Shown in pieces: positions 16,017-24,938 of a stretch of 64,000 bases of DNA (its first letter is position 1; each line of letters opens with the position of its first letter). The stretch covers positions 1 through 64,000 of the forward strand of contig CAVPUE010000001.1 of assembly GCA_963708895.1 (NCBI GenBank). The letters are read 5' to 3'. A program made the position numbers and the translations under genes. The notes under the pieces were generated by a model that saw nothing but the letters and a program-made list of their open reading frames with translations, had not been told where the DNA came from and did not search any database. The stretch comes from Bacillus_BD sp963708895 (GTDB lineage Bacteria > Bacillota > Bacilli > Bacillales > Cytobacillaceae).

Positions 16017-16940
16017 AATTATAAACTACTATTCCTTTTTCACCACACCTAATAAATTCAAAATTGATTATGAATTTTACTTAAACTGCTAGATTATCAC
16101 GTTTGTACCAATCTTCATCAATTTCACCTCTTCATGTACATCCTTTAGATACACATATGTTAAAACAACTTTAGCTTTAGGTATGTAACATTTGTCACAG
16201 GAAGTTATAAGAATCAGATTTATAAATTAATTCGTACTTTTTACGTGGGACGTGATATCCATGAACATATAAAACGCCTTATACGGGTAGCCCCATATGC
16301 CCGTTAAGCCAAGAAAACAGATCGACTCCAAAACGATAAAATGAGCTTTTTGATTATAAGAGAGTAGAAAATTTCTTTATGGGGGGATCTATAAACCTTT
16401 AGCTTGATGGCGATGTGACGCTACCCCTTATTCAAGTAAAGGGCGCGAATGTTGAATAACCTCTTAGATTTAAACGACTTTATTGTTATATTTTTAAGTA
16501 CAGTAAAGTATTTTACATCAAAGATTAAACAACTAATTATAAGGGGCTGTCGGAAAAGTGGTAGTAGTGCAACTCGAAAATTTAAAAAATAAAAACCCAA
16601 GAATGCCGTAAAATCAACATTATTGGGTTTTTATTTTCTGTACTTTTTATTTCGTCCTGACTTTTAGTTGAAAAGTTAGGGTAATTCTATTTTCTATTGC
16701 GGTTAATAACATTTACGCTGTTACCACCCCAGGGTCGAGGATAATTGAAGAGGATAAAGAAATATTAATTTCCTCAATTGCTGGAAAATATATATTGCTA
16801 GAAGACGAAATGAACAAGGAGAAATTAACCATTAATTATCTAATTGAAGATAAAAAAAGGTTGTAGACCGCCACGGTCCACAACCACTAAAGATAAAATT
16901 ATAATAAACACCCAGCGCTCAGTCAGAGGTGGGCTAGGGA
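16017..16940. other. 920-base gap with insertion-sequence debris and a repeat
   Basis: Contains a GGGCGC repeat (16430-16462). At 16543-16557 there is GGGGCTGTCGGAAAA, the kind of end seen on IS1182-type elements, followed by a long hairpin (16588-16637, AAATAAAAACCCAA/TTGGGTTTTTATTT). From about 16740 to 16866 a coding remnant reads IIEEDKEILISSIAGKYILL and ends EDKKRL, with no start or family. A second hairpin, GGTTGT.GACCG/CGGTC.ACAACC, is at 16859-16885. No matching opposite IS end was seen. Confidence 0.5.
16430..16462 (+). repeat. GGGCGC palindromic intergenic repeat, copy 6
   Basis: CTTATTCAAGTAAAGGGCGC followed by GAATGTTGAATAAC, one of the most symmetrical copies: arms TTATTCAA and TTGAATAA flank the core. 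Confidence 0.6.
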
Positions 16941-18359
16941 TTATTGATTATTTTTTCTCTTATCGGCTTTTCTTATATCGTTACTAGTCATAATTGGTTT
17001 TATCCTTTCTCTTGTTCTTTCATGGATAAAATCTTCTTTAAATCCTAATTCTTTTAGTAAATAGAATTCTAATATGTTACGTAGGATATGGAAAGCAATT
17101 ATTAAATCTTCACCTTTAAGAATTGTATCTTCCTGTTTTTGATTATAGTGTGTGTAGTAATTCCTTGTTTTAGCAATTAACTGAGGGAATTCTACTAATT
17201 TGAAGTCTCCGGTATGAAAGATGAACCTATGGTCTGCTAGTAATAAATCTGCCAGACGGCTTCTTAATATAACAAAATCTCTGCACCCATCCAATAAAAA
17301 CGCCCTATCTTGTTTGCGAAAGGTTTCAGGCCTCACTTCTAATAACTTTTCTACTCTTTTTTTATAATCATGAAGAGAATAAGCAATTCTTCGAGAATGG
17401 TAGGTTTCCAATGCTTGTACCATGTTCAAAAAATGCCGACTAACTGACAAATTTTGATTGTATAAACTGTCAATATAGAGTTCTATTATAGGCTCCATTA
17501 TAGTTGCTACTTCTTGCCATTGTGAGAAATTTGCTTGTCTTAGTTCACTCAGGCTAAAAAGATAATCATGCTTTATTAATTTCTTAGTACTATTTTCAAT
17601 ATTTAAAGCGTGTTTATAATCGTGAAAAACTTCTAGCGGTCGAATATGTTTCTCATCATCTTCAAATTCATAATAAACCTCGGGGTTCTCAACGATCATC
17701 GAGCCATAGTTTAAAGGGACACCTACAGCTATCTCTATAAGTCTTTTCATTTGGTTAGCTGTTTTCATAAACCATTCTATTGTTTGTATGGATCGTGCTT
17801 CAATTATAAGATAAGACGTTTGCTTTAATGTTATCTCCTCTTTCATGAGATGAAATGGATCACTAAAGGTTAAATAGTAGGATAAACTGTAAGTTTCATT
17901 TGAGTATATTTTGACTGGCTCTACAATCTTTAAATCTATAAGAGAATCTTCTTTTTTATCCAAATCAGGTCTTACATAGTTTGAAACATCACCCCATTGA
18001 ATTATCCCTGGTATGCATATTGTCATTTTAGAAAATTTGATATCCTCTTCTTCATTGAAATTTACACCATTAAACATGAATTGAGCCTTATATCCAAATA
18101 CTTCTTCTGACCCTACTCTACTATTAGTACTTACTCTTGAGCAATTGACAAGAGTAATTTCAGCATCATTAATTGTAGTACCAGTAATAAAAGGAATTTC
18201 AAGAGGAAGTTCTAAGTAACTCATGATAGGACCATTATTAGGTATACGAATATATAATAATATGCCACCTTCATCTTCATTTAAATATAAGTCCCCTGTA
18301 TATTTTTTCCCTATATTGTTAATCCTCCAAAAACCTGTTGCTGATAAATTTACCTTCAT
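16941..18359 (-). CDS. apeA: ApeA-like HEPN protein, predicted anti-phage defence
   Basis: 472 residues. The N-terminal half (about 1-250) is beta-rich and resembles the ApeA N-terminal domain, beginning FWRINNIGKKYTGDLYLNEDEGG. The C-terminal half (about 290-450) is helical with the HEPN RNase signature R-x4-H (RNYYTH, R399 to H404). Proteins of this architecture have been described as abortive-infection defence proteins, in which the HEPN domain is thought to cleave RNA on phage sensing. Assignment is from motif and layout; the search would be Pfam ApeA_NTD1 and HEPN_Apea. The start ATG has GGTGGTG upstream. It is a single-gene unit in an IS-littered island, as expected for a mobile defence gene. 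It appears intact. Confidence 0.72.
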   Translation of the reverse strand: MKVNLSATGFWRINNIGKKYTGDLYLNEDEGGILLYIRIPNNGPIMSYLELPLEIPFITGTTINDAEITLVNCSRVSTNSRVGSEEVFGYKAQFMFNGVNFNEEEDIKFSKMTICIPGIIQWGDVSNYVRPDLDKKEDSLIDLKIVEPVKIYSNETYSLSYYLTFSDPFHLMKEEITLKQTSYLIIEARSIQTIEWFMKTANQMKRLIEIAVGVPLNYGSMIVENPEVYYEFEDDEKHIRPLEVFHDYKHALNIENSTKKLIKHDYLFSLSELRQANFSQWQEVATIMEPIIELYIDSLYNQNLSVSRHFLNMVQALETYHSRRIAYSLHDYKKRVEKLLEVRPETFRKQDRAFLLDGCRDFVILRSRLADLLLADHRFIFHTGDFKLVEFPQLIAKTRNYYTHYNQKQEDTILKGEDLIIAFHILRNILEFYLLKELGFKEDFIHERTRERIKPIMTSNDIRKADKRKNNQ

Positions 18360-18563
18360 GTTTTCACCACCACAAATAGCGTTAATTAACTATTTCTATT
18401 GTATCTATAAATAGAAAAATATAGCAACTCAAAATACAAGGATATTCACCCCTTACATTCATGTTTCTACAAGTAGGGGGTGAACTGTTTAATGGACGGG
18501 ATTTGAGTCCCAAGGGCGCTTACGTTCTACCCCGGCTACCGTTAGCATATATCGATATAAAAA

Positions 18564-18845
18564 ATGGTCAACCAGAAATATTTTCTGGCTGACCTTATAA
18601 TACGAATTTTCAGCCAAACAGAAAGTGGGAAAGTCGCAATAACTGGGGACTTTGTACTTACGGCTGAAGAAGTAAATCCTGTTGCAAGTACTTTACGTAA
18701 GCATGGTATTGACGTAACTGCCATACATAATCACATGTTAACAGAGAATCCACGGCTATTCTTTTTACATTTTTGGGCAAATGATGAACCTTTCAAATTA
18801 GCAAATGCGTTGCGTGAAGCCTTAGACAAAACACATAGCATGTAA
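18564..18845 (+). pseudogene. C-terminal remnant of a DUF1259 (LppY/LpqO) protein
   Basis: The recognisable part (from about 18606) reads SGKVAITGDFVLTAEEVNPV, STLRKHGIDVTAIHNHML and RLFFLHFWANDEPFKLANAL, the C-terminal half of DUF1259 proteins, which are normally about 300 residues, often secreted and duplicated internally. The N-terminal half is missing. The nominal start codon lies inside a hairpin (GGTCA.CCAGAA/TTCTGG.TGACC, 18566-18594), so translation from it is doubtful. Most likely a truncated gene. Confidence 0.7.
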
Positions 18846-18963
18846 CAATAGTCTTTCTTGTCAAACTGCCATGAAAATGAACTTCTGTAACTGGTAAAAA
18901 AGACAATATTGTTCATGGTCCTTCATACAATTAAGTAATTAGGTAAAAGGAGGCACGAACAAT

Positions 18964-20127
18964 TTGAATTCTAATCGATCTAATTTCGGACCTACAAGGC
19001 AATTAGAGATCTATCAAAACATATATCCATCCTTCCCAATTAGTTATGAGGATTGGGAGTATAGGGCTAGTAAAGTATTGGAAAAAGGTGCCTTTGATTA
19101 TGCTGCCGGCGGTGCAGGAGCTGAGGATACCATGAAAGCTAATCGAGAGGCTTTTTATAAATGGAGAATTGAGCCCCAAATTCTGAAGGACATTTCATAC
19201 CGTGATCTTAGCGTTTTGTTGTTCGGACAAAAGTACCCATTTCCAGTATTCTTAGGTCCTGTAGGACGACAAATACTATTTCATTCAGAAGGGGAATTAG
19301 CATCCGCTAAAGCTGCAGCAAGGTTATCGGTTCCTTTTGTCCTGAGTACGTTTTCTTCTTATTCAATTGAAGATGTATCACGTGTGATGGGGAAATCCCC
19401 ACGTTGGTTTCAATTGTTCTGGGGAACTGAAAATGAAATTGCGCTCAGTATGATTAAGCGTGCAGAAGTAGCTGGTTATTCAGCAATTGTCATTAGTTTT
19501 GATCGACCTCTTATCGGCTGGAGAGAACGGGATCTTCGAAACGTCTATTTTCCCAAAATGTTTAGCAGAGCCCTGGCAAACTTTCTTCAAGATCCTGTTT
19601 TTTTGTCTAAACTTGCAAAATTACCAAAACAAGATATACAAACGGCTGTAGATCTTGCCTTTCGAATTTCTTATAATCCTGGATTGACTTGGACCGATTT
19701 TGATTGGCTTCGAAGTCAAACAAAGATCCCGATTGTTATTAAGGGGATTACCAATCCAAACGATGCTGAACTTGCCGTTCAACACCAGGCGGATGCAATT
19801 ATTGTTTCGAATCATGGAGGAAGGCATCTTGATGGTGCTGTTGCATCACTAGATGCGTTGCCAAAGGTAAGTGAAGTTCTCAGAGGACGAATTCCTATTT
19901 TACTGGATAGTGGTATCCAACGTGGGGCTGATGTGATCAAGGCAATTTCCCTAGGCGCAGGGGCAGTTTTAATTGGAAAATTATACACCTTTGCTTTAGC
20001 GGTGGGGGGAGAGGAAGGGGTTTATAGTGCGCTGGAGAATATCATAGCAGATACGGATCTAACCATGGCTAACGCGGGCATATCTTCCCTGTCTAAAGTG
20101 GATAAATCTCTGGTTGCACATAATTGA
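18964..20127 (+). CDS. FMN-dependent alpha-hydroxy-acid oxidizing enzyme (lactate 2-monooxygenase-like)
   Basis: 387 residues, TIM-barrel FMN family that oxidises L-2-hydroxy acids. Seen: FDYAAGGAGAEDTMKANR near 44-61, LGPVG (98-101, FMN contact), LSTFSSYSIEDV, IVIKGI (Lys260) and the active-site SNHGGRHLD (282-290), which holds the catalytic His and substrate Arg. GIQRGADVIKAISLGA replaces the usual GG.RRG.DV.KALALGA but keeps the phosphate-binding pattern. Among family members, the N-terminal length and W-rich start fit lactate 2-monooxygenase-like proteins better than IPP isomerase. The start is TTG 18964 behind AAGGAGG. It is monocistronic, with no partner gene. Confidence 0.82.
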   Translation: MNSNRSNFGPTRQLEIYQNIYPSFPISYEDWEYRASKVLEKGAFDYAAGGAGAEDTMKANREAFYKWRIEPQILKDISYRDLSVLLFGQKYPFPVFLGPVGRQILFHSEGELASAKAAARLSVPFVLSTFSSYSIEDVSRVMGKSPRWFQLFWGTENEIALSMIKRAEVAGYSAIVISFDRPLIGWRERDLRNVYFPKMFSRALANFLQDPVFLSKLAKLPKQDIQTAVDLAFRISYNPGLTWTDFDWLRSQTKIPIVIKGITNPNDAELAVQHQADAIIVSNHGGRHLDGAVASLDALPKVSEVLRGRIPILLDSGIQRGADVIKAISLGAGAVLIGKLYTFALAVGGEEGVYSALENIIADTDLTMANAGISSLSKVDKSLVAHN

Positions 20128-20336
20128 CACAGTGATGTGACTGCTTCAATAATATACTGCTTTCTAACGAAGTTTCAGGTGGCTAGGATTGAATCTTAAG
20201 GATTTAAAGCAAAGAGGATAGGAATGTTATCTTTCAAAACAGCAACGTCAATAATTAAAGTAAGATTGTAAAATATTGCACTTAAACTATAGGGTGCTAG
20301 AGTTCAATAAGTGCGAGCCATCTTCAGCAGTCACTG

Positions 20337-20375
20337 ATCTTCAACAATCGGGCGCTTTTCTGAAATAAGGAGAGC
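20337..20375 (-). repeat. GGGCGC-family repeat, copy 7
   Basis: Plus strand TTCAACAATCGGGCGCTTTT then CTGAAATAAGGA. It shares extra flanking sequence (AGCGTCTT) with copy 3. Confidence 0.6.
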
Positions 20376-20503
20376 GTCTTTCTTCATGAATAGGGCCAAT
20401 TAGTGGAATAAGAGCTTAACCAATCAGGGAAAATAATTTAGAAGTGAATTATATCATGAAAAAGTTTTCCGTTACAAAAAATACCATTTTGGATGTTGTG
20501 AGG

Positions 20504-20553
20504 AAGAGGAAAGTCCCGCAGCACTTTAAAGTGTTGCGGGACTTTCCTCTTTT
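20504..20553. terminator. bidirectional rho-independent terminator, 24-bp stem
   Basis: AAGAGGAAAGTCCCGCAGCA pairs with TGTTGCGGGACTTTCCTCTT with a single mismatch over 24 pairs, flanked by T-rich sequence. It serves both the hydroxy-acid oxidase (plus) and the 5'-nucleotidase (minus). Confidence 0.85.
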
Positions 20554-20614
20554 AACTGAATATGATCATTATCTCATTCAATAAGTGAAAGATCATGAGC
20601 ATCTTGGAAATACA

Positions 20615-22309
20615 TCAATGAGAAAGTGTGGTCTTTACGTCTACGATTCTACCTTCCATTTGTGGATTGACAGTTTCTAGCTTTTGTACGTAATCTCTTA
20701 GATTTTCCCAATCAGTCACTCCTAGATCTGTAACAAGACCTTTTTCATATACTTGTTTAAATACATCATAACCATCTCCGCCTTTTGCAGTAAAGGCATT
20801 GGTCGCTACTACATAAGTTGCGTTAGAATCTAATGCTGTATAAGTACCGTCAGCACCTTTTATTTCTACTGTTTGCACTCTGCTTCCTGATGGTTGTGAG
20901 CTATCATACGTATATTTCATTCCAGATACGTGTAAAAATCCACCGTTTTCTTTTGGAGCTTGGCTGACACCGTGTTCAAGTGCTTCTATAATTTGATCAC
21001 CAGTCAATTCCATTGTTGCTAATGTATTTCCAAATGGTAATACGGTCAAAATATCTCCTAAAGTAATATCACCTTGATCAATAGCAGCACGAATTCCTCC
21101 CCCATTTTGAAGTGCAATTACAGTTTCAGGATTAAATTCCTTTGCCTTATCAAGCATACCGTCTGTAATTAAATTTCCTAAAGCTGTTTCACTATTTCTC
21201 ACACTTACTGTAGCACCTTCAGAATCAGAAAGTCGTGGGTTTGGTAATTCGTCAACAACCGTTGCCCCCGTTGAAGTCGTTTTTACCTCATCAATTTGAT
21301 CAGCATACACTTTTAATTTAGCAGCCACTTCAGGGTCCTCTGCTTTGTCCTTGATGGCAATTAATTCACCAACTTGTCCAACTACTACGCCATTTTCATC
21401 AAATTCAACATCGACTGTTCCTAAATAATCATTATATTGATAAGCTTGAACAATCACCGTTGGGTCCTTTTCTAATCCGTTCTCATCTTTGTTTACCACA
21501 ACTGGCTCCGCTAATTTTGAATGGCTGTGTCCCCCAACAATCACGTCAATTCCATTTACAACTTCAGCAAGCACACGATCATTATCAACGTTAGGGTTAT
21601 CATCATAGCCGATATGGGTAACAGCTACAATTTTATCAATCCCCTTTTTTTCAAAAGCAGCAACTGTTTTTTCCGCTTCTTCGATATAGTCCTCAAATTG
21701 AACTTTAGGACTTGATAGATTCATTGTTTCTTCTGTTGTTAAACCGAAAATCCCAATCTTCTCGCCATCTACTTTTTTCACAATCCCGTTATAAATTGTA
21801 CCGTCTTTTGGATTATTTTTAATTTTATCATTATATAGACCTGAGAGATTTTTATCACTGGAAAAATCAATGTTAGAGCTAACAAATGGGAATGAAGCAC
21901 CTTTAATGAAGTCAGCTAATACTTTATGACCTTCTACTGTTGAGCCTGAGTCAAATTCATGGTTTCCGAATGTCATGACATCATAATCCATTAGATTCAT
22001 AAACTCTAAATCTGCTTGTCCTTGAAACTCATTATAATAGAGGGTACCTGTTAAAACATCCCCCGCATCAATTAAAAGAGAATTTGGCTTTTTAGCGCGT
22101 TCTTCTTTAATCGCTGTTGCCTTTTTCGCTACCATATCCAAATTGGCATGGGTGTCATTTGTGTGCAAGATAGACAACTCAAAGTTTTGAGATACATCTT
22201 TTACTTTTTTTGGAGCTGCTGATGCTAAAGGTGCGGCAACAGATGTCAATAACGTTGCCGTTACAACTGTAGCTAGAATCTTACGGTAAGAATTGAATTT
22301 ATTCTTCAT
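20615..22309 (-). CDS. secreted 5'-nucleotidase / 2',3'-cyclic phosphodiesterase family
   Basis: 564 residues. A Sec signal peptide covers residues 1-31 (basic start, hydrophobic core, ASA cleavage). The metallophosphoesterase domain follows: LHTNDTHA (48-55, metal-binding Asp52 and His54), DAGD (81-84), GNHEFD (115-120), THIGYDD and GGHSHS. The 5'-nucleotidase C-terminal domain (about 350-540) has QNGGGIRAAI and the purine-stacking-type TYVVATNAFTAKGGDGY. It hydrolyses extracellular nucleotides to nucleosides and phosphate at the cell surface. There is no LPXTG motif, so it is probably released or wall-associated. The start ATG has AAGGAGAAAGAAAAA upstream. It is monocistronic and convergent with the upstream oxidase. 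Confidence 0.88.
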   Translation of the reverse strand: MKNKFNSYRKILATVVTATLLTSVAAPLASAAPKKVKDVSQNFELSILHTNDTHANLDMVAKKATAIKEERAKKPNSLLIDAGDVLTGTLYYNEFQGQADLEFMNLMDYDVMTFGNHEFDSGSTVEGHKVLADFIKGASFPFVSSNIDFSSDKNLSGLYNDKIKNNPKDGTIYNGIVKKVDGEKIGIFGLTTEETMNLSSPKVQFEDYIEEAEKTVAAFEKKGIDKIVAVTHIGYDDNPNVDNDRVLAEVVNGIDVIVGGHSHSKLAEPVVVNKDENGLEKDPTVIVQAYQYNDYLGTVDVEFDENGVVVGQVGELIAIKDKAEDPEVAAKLKVYADQIDEVKTTSTGATVVDELPNPRLSDSEGATVSVRNSETALGNLITDGMLDKAKEFNPETVIALQNGGGIRAAIDQGDITLGDILTVLPFGNTLATMELTGDQIIEALEHGVSQAPKENGGFLHVSGMKYTYDSSQPSGSRVQTVEIKGADGTYTALDSNATYVVATNAFTAKGGDGYDVFKQVYEKGLVTDLGVTDWENLRDYVQKLETVNPQMEGRIVDVKTTLSH

Positions 22310-22524
22310 TTTTTCTTTCTCCTTTTCGTTAGCAGGATATGGTAGAATCCACTTAATCTCTCAAACATCTCGAAAAAACTATCTCTAATACTTTGCTAGT
22401 ATACTAAAATATCTAACCGTTTTTTCACCTTTACTGTTTTTTAACGAGAAGGTAAATTAATTTACAAATACCTAAAATAATATTTACTTGACTATACTCT
22501 TTAAAACTATAACACTAAAGGTGA

Positions 22525-22626
22525 GAAGAATATCAGGAATTCAGTGTATTTCAATATACCTTAAAAATAGAAGATCCATGGTATGTGATTGACTACGAAT
22601 TGAATCAAAAGGATGACATTTCATAA
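22525..22626 (+). pseudogene. N-terminal remnant of an ISL3-type transposase
   Basis: A 33-codon open stretch contains EFSVFQYTLKIEDPWYVIDY, then ELNQKDDIS and TAA. ISL3-family transposases begin with a segment of the form F..AL.IE.PWY(V/I)....F, which fits well. No further transposase sequence follows. This is notable because the MITE at 5532 and 31711 carries ISL3-like ends. Confidence 0.5.
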
Positions 22627-22824
22627 TTTATTTATAAGGGATTCTTCATAAAGGAGGGATCGTTTTTTAGAATCTAAAGAGTAACATAACATTTCTGTAA
22701 TGAATGGAGCATATAACATCTTTTCCTTTTGGAGAAATAAATTATGTGAAGTGTTACACTTAATGTAAAGGACTTTTCTACAATATCTTAAGCATCTATA
22801 TTGTTCGGAATATTGTTAAGCGAT
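22627..22824. other. non-coding remainder of the 22.3-22.9 kb gap
   Basis: AT-rich, stops in all frames. A GGAGGGATC near 22652 precedes no usable frame. Together with the ISL3 remnant, the repeat and the terminator it accounts for the 620 bases between the nucleotidase and rlmCD. Confidence 0.4.
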
Positions 22825-22856
22825 CTTCCATTAAAGGGCGCGATTGTTGAATACAG
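22825..22856 (+). repeat. GGGCGC palindromic intergenic repeat, copy 8
   Basis: CTTCCATTAAAGGGCGCGAT followed by TGTTGAATAC. Confidence 0.6.
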
Positions 22857-22883
22857 AGTTTTATAATATACCTTCATATTATT

Positions 22884-22913
22884 AAAGAGCCTTTCCATCT
22901 AGAAAAGGCTCTT
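22884..22913 (-). terminator. rho-independent terminator of rlmCD
   Basis: AAGAGCCTTT/AAAAGGCTCTT stem with a short loop, 17 bases past the rlmCD stop. Confidence 0.75.
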
Positions 22914-22930
22914 ACTCACTGTTACATCTC

Positions 22931-24307
22931 TTATTTATCTTTCCTAACAAGTAGTGAACAGCACTCCACGTGCATTGTCTGCGGGAACATATCAACAGGT
23001 TGAACCTCAACTGTCTGATAACCGCCATCTTCTAAAACCCTCAAATCACGGGCAAGTGTAGCTGGATTACAGGAGACATAGACGACTTTTTTCGGTTTCA
23101 TGTTAATAATCGTTTGTAATAACTTGTCATCACAGCCTTTACGTGGTGGATCGACAACCAACACATCCGCTACTACGCCATTTTCATACCACTCTGGGAT
23201 TACGGTCTCTGCTTCCCCAACAGCAAACTCTACATTAGAGATTCCATTTAGTTCAGCATTCTTTTTCGCATCCTCAATCGCTTCAGGTACAATTTCAACA
23301 CCATACACCTTACGCGCTTTTTGGGCAAGGAAGAGTGAAATCGTTCCAATCCCACAATAAGCATCAATGACATTTTCCTCGCCTGTTAAATCAGCATACT
23401 CTAATGCTTTATCATATAATACCTTCGTTTGTTCTGGGTTCACTTGGTAAAAAGATCTAGCAGAAATCGCAAATTTAATATCACCAATAGAATCATAAAT
23501 CACTTCTTCTCCCCAAAGCACATTTGTTTCATCGCCAAATATTACATTGGTCTTTTTCGAATTAATGTTTTGAACAATCGACTTAACCCCAGGGATCCTC
23601 TTTACAATTTCTTCAATGATTTTCTTTTTACCCGTTAACTCATTCGTTCGAGTCACGAGGACAACCATTACTTCACTACTTTTTAGACCATAGCGGGCCA
23701 TAATATGGCGTAGTTCCCCTTTATGCTTTTGCTCGTCATACGCCCGAACACCGTTTATATTGCAAATCTCTTTTACCTTTTTTACCACTTCATCGTTTTT
23801 CTCCTGCTGAATGATACAGGCTTTCATATCAATAATTTGATGGCTACGTTGCTGGTAAAATCCGCCGATCAGACCACCTTCATTCTCTCCAATCGGAACT
23901 TGGGCCTTATTCCGATATCGCCAGGGATTCTCCATTCCTATTACGGGATGCACCTTTACGTTTGGCATTTTTCCAATCCGCTGTAGAACGTCACTTACTT
24001 GTTTTTCCTTCGCTTTTAATTGTCCCTCATAGCTCAAATGCTGTAGCTGGCAGCCGCCACATTCTTTATAGATTGGGCACTCGGGCTCCACACGATAAGG
24101 ACTATCTTCCGTTATTTCTATTAAGCGGCCAAATCCATATCCCTTATTTACTTTAATCACTTTAATCTTCGCCTTTTCTCCTGGCAGTCCATTTGGAACA
24201 AAAAGCGGATAGCCCTCTACCTTAGCGACCCCTGCTCCATCATGGGTTAAATCTTCAAAAATGACATCTATGTACTCGTTCTTTTGAACAGGTAATGTTT
24301 TCGACAT
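22931..24307 (-). CDS. rlmCD: 23S rRNA (uracil-5-)-methyltransferase RlmCD
   Basis: 458 residues. An N-terminal TRAM domain (about 8-65, KNEYIDVIFEDLTHDGAGVAKVEG) leads to the Fe-S cysteine set CPIYKECGGCQ, then the SAM-dependent methyltransferase domain with DAYCGIGTISLFLA, DPPRKGCD and the nucleophile block YVSCNPATLARDL near residue 410. In Bacillus this single enzyme makes m5U at two 23S rRNA positions (U747 and U1939 in E. coli numbering). Its minus-strand placement in the same order as dgkB and gat genes fits the B. subtilis yefA context, although several genes now separate them. The start ATG 24307 is preceded by GGAAGAAG. Confidence 0.92.
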   Translation of the reverse strand: MSKTLPVQKNEYIDVIFEDLTHDGAGVAKVEGYPLFVPNGLPGEKAKIKVIKVNKGYGFGRLIEITEDSPYRVEPECPIYKECGGCQLQHLSYEGQLKAKEKQVSDVLQRIGKMPNVKVHPVIGMENPWRYRNKAQVPIGENEGGLIGGFYQQRSHQIIDMKACIIQQEKNDEVVKKVKEICNINGVRAYDEQKHKGELRHIMARYGLKSSEVMVVLVTRTNELTGKKKIIEEIVKRIPGVKSIVQNINSKKTNVIFGDETNVLWGEEVIYDSIGDIKFAISARSFYQVNPEQTKVLYDKALEYADLTGEENVIDAYCGIGTISLFLAQKARKVYGVEIVPEAIEDAKKNAELNGISNVEFAVGEAETVIPEWYENGVVADVLVVDPPRKGCDDKLLQTIINMKPKKVVYVSCNPATLARDLRVLEDGGYQTVEVQPVDMFPQTMHVECCSLLVRKDK

Positions 24308-24509
24308 GTACTTCTTCCTTTACAAATAGTATCTAAGCTCTTTAACTAGAAAAATTGTATCATAAATAAGGTAGAAAGACGAAAAGACTTCTTTTATTAA
24401 GTATAAACTAGGAAGAAAATAACTTACCTTTTTAAAAATTAAAGTTGCAATTATCATTCATTCAGGGCAAACTTAATAAATAAAACTTATAGATACCAAG
24501 AAGGCGCGG

Positions 24510-24899
24510 GTGAAGATCATGATTGAAGTAAGAACCTCAACATTAAGTGACGGAGAATTAAATCGAGGAGTGTTTGCAACAGAGGATATCGAAAAAGGTA
24601 CCCTTTTCCATCAGGCACCTGTTATCCCATATCCAAATGACCAACATGTCCACATTGAAAAAACACTACTGGCCGATTACGCATTTGAGTACGGAAAAAA
24701 CCATACGGCCATGCTATTAGGTTATGGAATGCTGTTTAATCATTCCTATATACCTAATGCGACCTATGACATTAATTTCCCTAATCATACATTTGACTTT
24801 TTTGCTTATAAGGATATTAAAGCAGGAGAAGAAATTCTCATTAACTATAATGGCGATGTTGATGACAACGAACCACTTTGGTTTAATCAAGAAGACTAG
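24510..24899 (+). CDS. small SET-domain protein
   Basis: 129 residues, nearly all SET domain: GRGVFA-type start (NRGVFATEDIEKGTLF), GYGMLFNHSYIPNATYDI (the NHS.PN pseudoknot motif) and AYKDIKAGEEILINYN (the catalytic-type Tyr). Such short SET proteins occur in Bacillus; their substrates are unknown. A lysine methyltransferase role is assumed from the family. The GTG at 24510 follows AAGAAGG; ATG 24519 is an equally plausible start and matches relatives beginning MIEVRTS. A terminator follows the stop. Confidence 0.75.
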   Translation: MKIMIEVRTSTLSDGELNRGVFATEDIEKGTLFHQAPVIPYPNDQHVHIEKTLLADYAFEYGKNHTAMLLGYGMLFNHSYIPNATYDINFPNHTFDFFAYKDIKAGEEILINYNGDVDDNEPLWFNQED

Positions 24900-24906
24900 T
24901 GGTTAA

Positions 24907-24938
24907 GGCTACCCATCTAACAAGTGGGTAGCCCTTTT
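24907..24938 (+). terminator. rho-independent terminator
   Basis: GGCTACCCA/TGGGTAGCC stem followed by CTTTTC, eight bases after the SET gene. Confidence 0.8.

Larger units (their letters stand above)
20128..20614. other. intergenic gap with a repeat and a strong terminator
   Basis: Between two convergent genes. It contains a GGGCGC repeat (20337-20375) and the bidirectional terminator at 20504-20553. No open frame with a ribosome site was found. Confidence 0.6.

Noticed and set aside
18485..18555. GC-richer stretch with GGGATTTGAGTCCC considered as part of a tRNA
   Set aside because: No acceptor stem, anticodon arm or TTCGA T-loop can be formed; it only has a short palindrome.
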